Source: Tetrapyrgos nigripes (Eukaryota > Basidiomycota > Agaricomycetes > Agaricales > Campanellaceae). Taken from it: a stretch of 64,000 nt of DNA. The notes under the pieces were generated by a model. That model was not told where the DNA came from, did no database searches, and worked only from the letters and a program-made list of their open reading frames with translations. The DNA lies in NCBI GenBank assembly GCA_013368315.1, contig JAACJM010000081.1:62001-126000 (forward strand), read 5' to 3'. The translations under genes and the position numbers were made by a program. Shown in pieces: positions 33,853 through 43,502 of this stretch (within the stretch, counting starts at the first letter, position 1; each line of letters opens with the position of its first letter).

Positions 33853-34137
33853 TGTTGAATTGGCGAATTAGTAAGCAGCCATCAACACTAGATTAGATAT
33901 AGATTAGATGGTAATCTAGTTAGTTACGCTTACTATACATCAGAAGTTCTTAGATAAGTAGTCACATGTATTATATAGAACAGTATATAAGGACTCGTAG
34001 GTTGCCCTACAAGTAAAAAGGATTTCCCTTACTACTTATCGCTCTTAACCTCTAACAAACCGCTCTAACAAGCACTTTCACATCCCCAGGTAAGTATGCA
34101 GTTGCCACTACATATATAGAACATAGCCTGCTCAACA
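33853..34137 (+). repeat. Copia 3' LTR
   Basis: 285 bp, same ends as the 5' LTR with two single-base differences, followed by the TATCT duplication. Confidence 0.95.
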
Positions 34138-34519
34138 TATCTGACCCAGTGAAGAAAGATGTAATTTATATATTTATTTTAATGGTGGATACAAATGAAG
34201 TTCAATAACAATAATGTATGTATTACTATTAGCATTCTAGAGACCTCCGGCCTCGTACTCGCCACGCCTCAGCACTGGCCCACACCCTTTCATAGATTGA
34301 TCATCTTGATTCCGAAATGGATGCAAACCAAGTGACTTGCCACTCGACTAGTTAGATAGGCCTGAATGTTTTTCGGTGAAACTGCTGGTACTGCAAGTGA
34401 AACCGAACCGGAAAGGCTAAATTGAAAGCAGATAAATGGAATTGATCTCGCAACAACTTCCCTTGAAGGGACGTTGCCGAGTCCAGACTCCCCACAACAC
34501 GTGACTTTACTTCACCCTG
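34138..34519. promoter_or_regulatory. Upstream region of the disrupted kinase gene
   Basis: No gene. CACGTGAC at 34497-34504 lies about 16 bp before the ATG at 34520, an E-box-like element that could be part of the kinase promoter. No TATA box was seen. Confidence 0.3.
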
Positions 34520-34571
34520 ATGGCGGCGCAAGTGTTTCCAGCGTCCAAGCTGGGCGAGTACACTGACATTG

Positions 34572-34753
34572 TGAGAACCTGCTATACAAGCAGGAACACG
34601 AAGACAAGCGAGAGGAGGATCAAACGAAAGATAATCTGTAACACGTCGTGATTCGAAGAATGAAGTAAAAAGCTAAGATACATGTGTGATGTGACTAGGT
34701 AAATATAGTGCTGTAACAATCATGTGATCGTGTAATGTAACGGTACGTTTACA
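34572..34753 (-). repeat. Gypsy 3' LTR (minus orientation)
   Basis: 182 bp. It differs from 40721-40902 by two adjacent changes near the left end, two near GTAACAATC and one at AATG/AACG. Confidence 0.92.
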
Positions 34754-34860
34754 CTCCTCCCCGTTTTGAAGCAAAATGTAGTGTGTAATGACCAATGAAG
34801 CACGAAATGAAGAATGAACTTGAAAAAAAAAAATTTTTTTTGGAACTAAGAGGATATAAG

Positions 34861-36296
34861 TTAATTAGTAGGTCGAGGAAAATCGCCATTGAACATTTCG
34901 TCAGGTCCGTCTCCTCCTTGTTTGGCCCATTCATCTATACATTCACAGTCGCGTATTGAAGAGAACGGAACCCATTCATCACCTTCGGGGCCTTTGCCTA
35001 CCCACCTAACCAGGAATTGCCAGCCCTGGCCATGCCTTCACGCGTCGATAACGCGGTCGATAAAGTGTTCAGCCTTGCCATTAACTAGCACAGGATCAGG
35101 AGCTGGTATCCGAGCACAGCTAGGGCAATGTAGGGCTTCAGTTGCGCAACGTAGAACGTGGGGAAAACCTTCGGCATGTTATGTAGGTCCAGGGTATACG
35201 AGTCGGTTTCCGGATGGGCTTTAACAATTTTATATGGGCCGTCAAATCTGGGGAAGAACTTGGCTACTCGGTTCTGGCCCGCCTGGGCATACTGACGCCT
35301 GCAGTTCACTGTAGACAGCATCACCATGTCACCTTCCTTGTATTTGGGTGGTGAACCTCTGTTTTTATCCGCCTGGAAGGCCTGTTGTGTCTTAGCAGCA
35401 AACAAGGCATCACGGGCGTCCTGCTCAATAGTGAACATTCGGTCAAGGAATTCACGCACATCCAAGTCTTCTTTGCATCCCGGTTCGGTCAGAGGTGTCA
35501 ACGGCGGTAGTATGCGTGGGGATTGACCCGTCTTTAATTGGAACATCGACATCCCAATGCTTGAATTCTCCGCATTCATGATGTCAAACCGGACCTTTGG
35601 TAGTGCTTTGACCCAACCCTTTTGCTGTCGTGATACGTAGTACCTCAAGGCCTGGTTAATGGTTTTATTAGACCGTTCCGACGAACCATCAGTCTCTGGG
35701 TGGAATGCGGAAGACATTTTCAACTTAACACCAGTTAAAGTGGTGAAGGCCTCCCAAAACCTTGAGATAAACAACTTATCCCTGTCAGAAACCAATTCCA
35801 GGGGTAACCCATTCTCACAGTACCACTCATTGAAGAACACTACCGCACATTGTTCCGCGGTTATATCGGTGCGAGTAGGTGCTATTCGAAGATCTGCACC
35901 CAGCCTGTCAGTCATAGATAAAATGCAATTGAACCCATCATCCTCGGGAAGAGGACCAATGAAGTCCAGTGCCACACTGTCGAGGCGGCTCTCGGGGACT
36001 TGTAATGGATGCAGAGGCCCTTTTGGATTCTTGGCCGTCGTTCCTTTGTTACGCTGGCAATCTTGACACGACGGAACGTAAGAACCAATCAAATTCTTGC
36101 GCATGTTCGGCCAATAGTACGAATCGCATAGAAACGCGTAGCACTTGTCACCACCAAAATGCCCAGTGCTATCATGAGCCAAACGGTACAGAGTCTCTCT
36201 CAGATTCCCAGTCGCTGGAATTACCAATCTGTTTGCGATGCTTCTCAATACCTGCTGGTAACGCAGGAAGCTCTGTGAGCTTCTTGACAAAGTCAT
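34861..36296 (-). pseudogene. Gypsy integrase and chromodomain
   Basis: The integrase has an HHCC zinc region (AHDSTGHFGG ... CQDCQRNK), catalytic blocks LDFIGPLP, VSDRDKLFIS and ETDGSSERSNK (D, D, E) and a GPY/F-type FDGPYKIV. A -1 frame change near 35110-35130 leads to a chromodomain (HFIDRVIDA, then WQFLVRWVGKGPEGDEWVPF) that ends at TAA 34861-34863. A TGA at 35038-35040 lies inside the chromodomain. Chromodomains direct integration to modified chromatin. The frame of the integrase is +1 relative to the RNase H frame upstream, with a break near 36220. Confidence 0.88.
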
Positions 36297-37650
36297 CCGT
36301 CAGGTAGCCTCTCTTTATAGAGTCCAAAAAATCAGATTCCACAGTCAGGGACGATACCAGTGCGCATGCGCATCGCCAGAGGTCTGAAGTGCGATGAGGA
36401 CGGCTCGAGGGGGATTCTCCAGGCAAGGAACCCGGTGCAATCTGGGATAAGGCGTCTGCACCAGTGTTCTCGTCACCAGGCAGGTATGAAATGTCAAGGT
36501 CATATTGGCTCAAAAACTCTTGCCAACGAATCTGGCGGGTACTAAGGTCCTTCTGCCCATGAAAGTTGGTCAATGTTCAGTGATCCGTGAGCACATAGAC
36601 CTTCATCCCGATGCAGTCAGCTCTCCACTTTTTCAAGGCTCAAATAATTGCAAGCAACTCCTTTTCATGTACCGGGTAGTTTAGCTCAGCACCAGACAGC
36701 TGAGCTGAGTCGAAGCCAACCGGCTTCGCAGATTTGAGGTCAGTACCCCAAGCCAGAATTGCGCCAGTGCGCCAATTACTTGCGTCACAAATAAGAAAGA
36801 TCTTGTTATCTCCGGGGTTGACATGGTCAATCGTCGTCAAAGTCGCACGTTCGACTACTAGCTCTTTTATTCGTACAAAAGCTTTTTCGTGGTCTGAGGA
36901 CCACTTGGGGAAAACCTTGTTGCATTCTTTCCTCATCAAGGGAGTGAGTATGCGCATGTAATCTGCCAAGTTATCCAGGTAACCCGCGATGAATCTAACC
37001 ATTCCTAGGAATCGTCGTACCGCAGCAGCTGAGTGGGGCCTTGGAAAATGTAGCACTGCGTCGCATTTGCCTGATTGCGCTTCCACACCTCTACGTGAGA
37101 TGTGATGCCCCAAGAAGTCAATTTCTAACTGGAAAAACTTGCACTTTTTTGGATTACAGTATAATTTGTTCTCCTTTAGGGCGGCAAGGATCAATTCGAC
37201 GTGACGAGTGTGTTCGTCCTCATCCTTGGACCAAATAATAATGTCATCAAGGTATACATGGCAGAATTTGCCGATATACTCTCGCAAGGCAGACGCAACC
37301 CGACGTTGGTGTATGGCAGGCGCGTTTCTAATCCCCATAGGCATCACTACCCATTCATACAAGCCCAGGGGAGTATTCACCACTGTTAAGGGAATTGAAG
37401 CTTCATCCAATCTCGTTTGAAAAAAGGAATCTGTCATGTCCATTTTTCCCCAAATACGTCCCTTGGTGCAGTCCGCTAGGATATCCTCAATTCTAGGTAA
37501 CGGATGTCTGTCCGGCACAGTGTTGGCATTCAACACGCGGTAGTCGTTAACCCATCGTGGAAGAGCGGACGGATCTGCCTTAGGAATTAGGAACGCTGGC
37601 GATGTCGTAGCAGACCCGAGTCTAGATGAGCCTGGATCAATGTCGACCAA
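36172..37650 (-). pseudogene. Gypsy reverse transcriptase and RNase H
   Basis: The frame contains FLIPKADPSALPRWVNDYR, KMDMTDSFFQ (motif A), MPMGIRNAPA, the catalytic CHVYLDDIIIWS, IDFLGHHIS, and RNase H with FLICDASNWRTGA and YPVHEKELLAII. TGA codons at 36640-36642 and 36577-36579 interrupt RNase H, each one base from CGA. The RNase H tail (DLDISYLPGDENTGADALSQ) and a spacer follow. Confidence 0.9.
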
Positions 37651-39917
37651 GCCTCCTTATATTTACGAGGGGACGAGTAAGCTCTAGCAGAGAACGTCTT
37701 ATTCGCTTCTTTCAACTTGATGGAGCATAGGATGTCGGTTGGGAGCTCAGAGACGTGAGGGATCTTCTCAAATACTGAAGAGAACTTTTCTTTGATAACG
37801 TTGGAACACTTCTCCAGGTCACTCAAGCTTTCCAATTCCTCGAGTCTAGCCTTAACTGCAGCAGCGACGTTTAGAGGGTTCACCTCATCAGACTCATGGA
37901 GACACGGGTTTCTGTCATGAAATGACTTTAATTCACGGACAACAGCAAGACGTAATTTACAAATGTCAATACGCTTCTGTCTTGGACTACGGACATCAGG
38001 AGACGGTTTTGGGGACAATACACGGGCTGCAGATGCTTTGGCATCTAAGATATCTATACCAATTACAGTGTCAATACAAGTGCGATCCGCACAGTTGATT
38101 GCGAGATTATTATGAGCTAAGAACGGGAGACCTAGGATCATTGGAGAACACAGAGACGGTGCGATAATGGCCTGGACAGTTCGAGAAGTCCAAGTATTAG
38201 AGGAGTCGGATATACGGAGTTTAACAAACTCATGTAATGCAATTGTGCGAGAGGAAGAAGAAGAGTCAGTAGTTGCAACGCCAATCAATTCGGGGCGTGG
38301 TAGACGGAAACGATGGAGGCCAAGAGTCACGACAAGATCATCCCTAATCAGAACAATGTGTGAGCCTGAGTCAAGAAGCAAGGAAACAACCAAGGGAGAC
38401 GTAGTAGCCAGTCCATCAAGGGCAGTATTCAAGTTTAAATGAGGAAGTCGCAAGGGGGCTTCACTCACTACAGTGTTACGCGGTCCAGCAGCAGGCTTCT
38501 GGCCCTTCGGGGTTGTAGGACCATCATTCTCAACCCAGTCTGCATCTTCCTCATCATCCACATAATTCAAGGCTGCTACTGGAGACGCTTGAGACGGCAA
38601 GTACGAGGGAGAGCAGTGACGACGACGGTTATCAGGGGATGGGGAATTCGCATAATCATCATAGTGATCAGAGCGACAGCCATGACGACTGGGGACATGC
38701 ATAGGGGAGGGCCAGGAAGAGGAGCGACGACGAACATGAGCGTTGGAGTATAGATCTGTGTCGGAGACGTTGGGAGCGGTAGGGAAAACTGCGGACACGG
38801 GGTGGGCACGACCACGCGCATCCTCCAGGAAGGCATCCAAGTCGTCGATGACACCAGACGACATGCCAACAGCAGTGACAGCAGGAGCAGCTCTACGCTT
38901 GAGAATGGCATTGAGCGAGATTGGTTTCTTGTGTTCTCTCCAAATTTGGGAGACGTAATCGGCATCCGCTTGAGTCAGAGGACGATTTGGGACAGTGAGA
39001 GGAGGGTTAACTGCTTTGGTAGGACAGTCAGAACCCTTGTGGTCGGCATTTGCCACACGACAGCTGAAGCACATGTGCATCGCCTTGTACAGTTCTATCT
39101 GACCTGCCAACGCCCGCACCTCCGACATGTAAGGAGCACAGTCGGTTGGGAAAACGGCAGCGACAGTAGGAGCAGGAGCACGCGAGGGACGATGATCACG
39201 AGAGTTTGATGACGCATTGGTAGAGGAAGACGAAGACGATGGCTGATTGGAGTACGAAGCAGCTCTGAGAGCTCTTTCCAAATGCTCAAGACGGTCACGT
39301 TCCGGCTTCTTGAACTTGCGGTACTCAGCATCGTGAACGGTGATGACGGCGACCCAGCTCTTCAAGTCTTGTCCAGCAGCGACGTCGAGAACCTTCTTTT
39401 CCTCCAGATAATCTCTCAACCCAGCACCTGGAACCCTCTCAATAGCCGTGCGGAGAGCGACAAGGAGACTACTGTCGCTCATGTGGCGAGAGGTCCCTTC
39501 AAGCAGTTTGTTGTAAGCCATTAGCGTGTTGAACAGAAGGCTGAAATCCTCGTCTCTGAACTTGGCTAAGTTTGCGCCAGTGATGAGACATTCCGTGTTT
39601 TCCTTCCACTTGACGCCCAGGACGTGTGAGCAGACAATGTTCTCGAAGTCGGCTGCGGAACCCTCATGTAGTTCGTCTCTCTTTACCGAGAAGAAGTTCA
39701 TTGAATCCTCATGCGTGAAACACTCGGCCAACAAATCGCGAGCCTCCTTGGGTTCAAAACTGGTAAGAGGGACTTTTCGAGAGGCAGTGTAGCGCAGGAA
39801 GGACGTGCGGATGTTCGAGTATTGTTGGGCGGTCAAGTCTCTCACGAAAACTTTCGGAGGCTTGCCCGGGCCACCATTGACCCAGGCGTTGGAAGAGCTA
39901 TTGGCGTTTGAAGACAT
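37587..39917 (-). pseudogene. Gypsy gag and aspartic protease
   Basis: A long frame (776 codons from the ATG at 39917) holds a gag core (FVRDLTAQQYSNIRTSFLRY ... LLEGTSRHMSDSSLLVALR), a zinc-knuckle-like CFSCRVANADHKGSDC, a disordered Ser/Arg-rich part and an aspartic protease LLLDSGSHIVLIRD. The same frame is open upstream of 39917 to about 40270 with a Ser/Glu-rich segment, so the true start may lie further 5'. The frame must change by -1 near 37640 to enter the reverse transcriptase. Confidence 0.88.
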
Positions 39918-40319
39918 GCAGACGGATGATGCGGAGGAGGAAGACGATGACGATGACTGGGAAGAGCGAGAACGGCGTTTCTGATTCGTAGTGGACGTGG
40001 TGGAAGATTTCGGGGTGGAGGACTTTTGGGTGGTGGATGTGGAGGCCTTAGAAGGGGACTGTTCTTCGTCTGAGGACTCGGGCAGCTCGGGCAGACCGGT
40101 AGGAATAGCTCCGTCAACTGATTCGGGGAGCTCAGATAGTGCAGAGGAGGGAGTCGACGACTGTCCTGCTTCTTCGGTGAGAACGGGGTCAACGACGCTG
40201 TCAGCTTCTTCTTCAGCGAGTTTTCTAGCGCGAGCCCTGGTCCTGTTATTAGATGTAGAGTCAGAGAGTCAAATGATTATAGGTGGAAAGACGGTTATGA
40301 ACAGTGGTAAGACGGATAT

Positions 40320-40620
40320 CAAGACGCAATACTAGAAGACGCAATACTAGAAGACGATTATCGATACGCGGTTCTCGATACGCGATTCTTAGAGAAGACA
40401 GGTACGCGTTTTTCGAGAAGACAGATAACAGACGATTATCGCGATATAAAGAGAACGAGTAGCTCTCAATTAAACGAAAGGCGATTGCGTATCGATACCA
40501 AGATGAGAAAGGAAGGAAAAGGAAGAAAGAAGGAGAATGATAGAGGCGGGGAGAATGAAAAAGGCGGGGAGAATGATAAAGGCGGGGAACGTAGAGAAAC
40601 GAAAGGGGAGGAAAGGCGGG
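40320..40620. repeat. Short tandem repeats in the gypsy 5' leader
   Basis: AAGACGCAATACTAG occurs twice in tandem near 40322-40350, ATACGCGGTTCTCG/ATACGCGATTCTTA near 40375-40393, and GGCGGGGAGAATGA-like units three times near 40545-40590. They lie between the 5' LTR and gag and could fold or act as packaging/leader sequence. Confidence 0.5.
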
Positions 40621-40720
40621 TTTCTGATATATCAAGTAGGATGCAGCACTCATGCAATGATTCCTGCAAACGACGTGTGCGTCGCCTTGCGGCTCTACGC
40701 ACAGGAAGATTTAAAAAAAG

Positions 40721-40902
40721 TGAGAACCTGCTATACAAGCAGGAACACGAAGACGCGCGAGAGGAGGATCAAACGAAAGATAATCTGTAACACGTCGTGA
40801 TTCGAAGAATGAAGTAAAAAGCTAAGATACATGTGTGATGTGACTAGGTAAATATAGTGCTGTACCGATCATGTGATCGTGTAACGTAACGGTACGTTTA
40901 CA
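40721..40902 (-). repeat. Gypsy 5' LTR (minus orientation)
   Basis: 182 bp, followed on the plus strand by the CATTG duplication at 40903-40907. Confidence 0.92.
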
Positions 40903-40947
40903 CATTGGCGATATTGCTGAAGGCACCTTTGGAATTGTTAGAAGTGA

Positions 40948-41091
40948 GTAGTCATCTGGGATGAGACTCTACCTGCAGAGGGTGTTGAAGCCGAGTGGAA
41001 AACTCCTCTTATGAAGGAGATGTGGGCCACCACTGCGTGTGGCAATGACGAGGCCCAAAGGAAAGGAAGTGATTGGCAAGTGCTAAATTAG
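40948..41091 (+). pseudogene. Unknown gene fragment related to 1-99
   Basis: An open frame reads WDETLPAEGVEAEW, then MKEMWATTACGNDEAQ, and stops at TAG 41089-41091. There is no start codon at its left, so it would be an internal or terminal exon. The 41012-41060 part matches 53-99 at nucleotide and protein level. It follows directly after the kinase exon, so either the kinase gene was truncated by a rearrangement or this is its odd second exon. Not recognised. Confidence 0.35.
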
Positions 41092-41830
41092 TGCTGTCAA
41101 CTGTTTGGTTCTGGATTCCGAGTCGAGGAAATCATATATCTAAATTGGATAGCCACGCAAGGAAGCCTCAGGTTATAAGAACAAGTCCTTAAAGGACACT
41201 CGCAACGCTGTAATCCTCATGGATGGTGAGCAGCAATGAGCAATGATGGGCGTCAAATGGGCGTTGCAGACCACGCGTTTTTGTGGCAACAGCCGACCAA
41301 TGAAGAAACGGCATACCGGCGTAACCGGACCTTCACATACTGTATTATTTTGACCATATGAACGGCTACTTTGGTGCGTGACGCGACATGACATGAACGA
41401 TTTACTATATTAGGCAGGTTGCCGGAGAAGCCGGCCCTCCCACGGCCCTTTTTCGGTAATAAAGCACTCATGAGTCATAAATGTCTCCGTGATGCGTGAG
41501 ACAATACCAAATTGACCCTGTCCGAGGGACCCTGTGATGCGTTACGCGTTCATGTGGTCGAAATACTACAGTATTACACGCTCATCATCTATATATACAA
41601 AGGAAATTTGACAATGATAAGATGGAAACAATTATGAAATTATTATCAGGCTGGACGTGTATAAGCTGATGAAAGTGGATGACAAACATGAAAGGGAGGG
41701 AAGGGTGGGTGAAAGAAGTGACGAAGGGCAGCTTAAAGAGGTGTGAACTAATGAAGTTAAATGAAGTACGGAATTAGTACCTAAAACAAGTCAGAATACG
41801 AATACGGCGGAGCTCACCTCAGAAATTTGA
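41092..41830. other. No recognisable gene; one short direct repeat
   Basis: CACGCAAGGAAGCCTCAGGT near 41153 resembles CACACGCGGGAGCGTCAGGT near 42193, each followed by TATAAGAA; this is a short direct repeat 1 kb apart. No gene was recognised between. Confidence 0.35.
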
Positions 41831-41836
41831 GTGGCA

Positions 41837-42169
41837 GGTGTGAACATCAACAAACGAGTCGAGAAAGCCACAAATTCTGAGGTCGAGGTCAGTCAGGATG
41901 ATATCGTTGATGATAAAATCAACGAAGCTCACCGAGATAATTTATCAATGAGGAGGCGGACAGGCAGGGAAGAATCCGAGGCGGAGATTCTTCATCTCAG
42001 GAACCTTGACTTATCTAGAGGAGCCTCCGCTGTAGACCACAGCACTCCAGTAGAAAAGATTCCGTTGATTAGGCAGGCGGAGAGGAGAGTGTCTGTCGGT
42101 CGGAAAAAGATCGTATTGTCGCGAAGGTCTCTCAAGATGCTACGCACCTTCATCAAGCTTGCCGACTGA
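41837..42169 (+). CDS. Unknown charged polypeptide, possible exon
   Basis: A 110-codon open frame ending at TGA 42167-42169 is rich in Arg, Glu and Ser (INKRVEKATNSEVEVSQDDI, EESEAEILHLRNLDLSRG, SVGRKKIVLSRRSLKMLRT). It lacks an ATG at its 5' end; a CAG at 41835-41837 could be a splice acceptor, or translation could begin at the ATG at 41949. No domain recognised and no upstream exon identified. It may be a fragment. Confidence 0.25.
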   Translation, partial: GVNINKRVEKATNSEVEVSQDDIVDDKINEAHRDNLSMRRRTGREESEAEILHLRNLDLSRGASAVDHSTPVEKIPLIRQAERRVSVGRKKIVLSRRSLKMLRTFIKLAD

Positions 42170-42223
42170 ATACAAGACGCATCGAGCACAGCCACACGCG
42201 GGAGCGTCAGGTTATAAGAAGAG

Positions 42224-42868
42224 TAATATTGTGCAAAAAATCCGATTTTTGCAGGTTCTGACTGTGTACAGCATCATGATTTTTTTTGCGTTAACTAGAC
42301 GGAGCCGAAAATATTCTACAGGTCACCAAAGGGCACTCCAATTTTTGCAGGTTGCTTTTTGTGTAAGACGTGAATTTTTCGCATGTCCTTCCCGGTCAAA
42401 TTTTCTCCAGGTTCCGGCTCGCAGTTTTTTGCAGATGGCTTGACGATGATCCTCCATTTTTTTGCAGGGTCAGATATGACGGTCATTTTGTACAGGTGTA
42501 GTCTCAACCAGCATAACATTAAATAGAATATCATCTGTACAAGCACTGTGTAATTCTTAGGTTTGCATGTGAAGTAGAGGTATGTAGTTGAATATTTACG
42601 AGCCACCATGGCTATGGAACTTGTAAATTTTTGAATGGAGGACTGGCAAAAAAAAAATCCCTGCCCAAAAAAAAACGCCATGATAAGGGATAGGGTCAGA
42701 CTTGCGAAATTTCCAGTAAGTATCCAGGTCTGTGTAAAAAAGCTCATCACTCGTTTTGAGAGAGGACATGTGCGGGAAATCAGTCCAACCTGCACAGAAA
42801 ACCAGAAAAATGGCCGAAAAAGGGTCAACCTGTGAAAAATGCTAATTTGGATTTTTTGCACAGTATTA
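42224..42868. mobile_element. Non-autonomous element with CAGGT-repeat subterminal regions
   Basis: TAATATTGTGCAAAAAATCC (42224-42243) pairs with the reverse complement at 42849-42868 with one mismatch. TA can be read as the target duplication. Both halves repeat the word CAGGT, often as TTTTTGCAGG, about ten times with inverted polarity on the right (AACCTG). No coding. Confidence 0.6.
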
Positions 42869-43202
42869 TTGCCATAAGTATACCCGCACAGGTTTTATTA
42901 CGATGCCTTTTTAAGGGACTTGTCGTTTCTGCGTATGTTATGATCATCAGCGCCACCTCTTGATTGGCTGGCAATTCCCGCCATCAGCAATCACTAAATT
43001 TGCGCGACCCACATTTTCCTCGGTCTTCTTGACAGTTGGCTTCGATCACGATATGGATTATTTCCATCTCTATGTTCTATGCTATGATTTTATGCTTATG
43101 CTTACATTCTGCAAGGTCCCAATCCCTTGCACAGACCGTGGGTTGCTCGTAACGTGGTGACCGCTAGTCATTGTGGGACGACGCACAAAACACAGCTACT
43201 CC

Positions 43203-43235
<33 letters not shown>

Positions 43236-43502
43236 GAGAGAGAGGATGGAAATAGCTTTCTGCCTTGGCATTCGTGCGTGGCGCTGTCGGAGCCTCGAAT
43301 CACATATATATGATTTGCTGTATTGATATGTGCAGTTGTACTTGTCTATCAGTTCACTTTTCCGTCGAGCCGATATTTTTGTCTTTTCGGTGTGATAATC
43401 ACATCATTCTGATCCTGAGTGGATCCAGATTCTAATTGCTTCGCCTCTTTGATTCCGACTTCCATTTCCCCCGTTCCCTTCCCTTTGGGTCTTGGAAGCT
43501 CT
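42869..43502. other. No recognisable gene; 29-bp poly-A tract; upstream region of the DUF6533 gene
   Basis: A run of A at 43203-43231 has no retroelement attached to it that I can identify. The 43360-43502 stretch is pyrimidine-rich, as is common in fungal promoters, just before the DUF6533 start. Confidence 0.45.

Larger units (their letters stand above)
27061..34137 (+). mobile_element. Ty1/copia LTR retrotransposon, recent but inactivated
   Basis: It has 285-bp LTRs (TG...CA, ending TGTTGA/TCAACA), a 5-bp duplication TATCT (27056-27060, 34138-34142), a primer site directly after the 5' LTR, a polypurine tract before the 3' LTR, and gag, protease, integrase, reverse transcriptase and RNase H in copia order. 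The LTRs differ at two positions by eye. Pol is broken by point stops, a frame change after gag, and a MITE at 31084-31362. Confidence 0.95.
34572..40902 (-). mobile_element. Ty3/gypsy chromovirus, inactivated, minus orientation
   Basis: Two 182-bp LTRs with ends TGAGAACC...GTTTACA on the plus strand are flanked by CATTG (34567-34571, 40903-40907). Read on the minus strand the order is gag, protease, reverse transcriptase, RNase H, integrase and chromodomain, which is the gypsy order. A polypurine stretch AACGGGGAGGAG on the minus strand adjoins the 3' LTR at 34754-34765. I could not identify a tRNA primer site after the 5' LTR; self-priming as in Tf1-like elements is possible. LTRs differ at about five positions, so it is older than the copia element. 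Confidence 0.93.
34520..40943 (+). pseudogene. First exon of a Ser/Thr protein kinase, split by a gypsy element
   Basis: The ATG at 34520 starts MAAQVFPASKLGEYTDI, and the reading resumes at 40908, right after the CATTG duplication, as GDIAEGTFGIVR, followed by GTGAGT at 40944. Joined across the element (one duplication removed) this is a kinase N-terminus with a glycine-rich ATP loop (AEGTFGIV, where the first Gly is Ala). The style recalls SNF1/AMPK-type kinases of basidiomycetes, but that is a weak call from 29 residues. No further kinase exon is recognisable downstream; the sequence changes to the WATT-containing fragment, so the rest of the gene is missing or rearranged. Confidence 0.55.

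Noticed and set aside
35659..36307. Plus-strand frames across the gypsy element
   Set aside because: They are antisense shadows of integrase and RNase H coding on the minus strand.
43203..43231. Poly-A tail of a retrotransposed copy
   Set aside because: No coding or SINE sequence lies directly upstream and no flanking duplication is visible; it is treated as a homopolymer tract.
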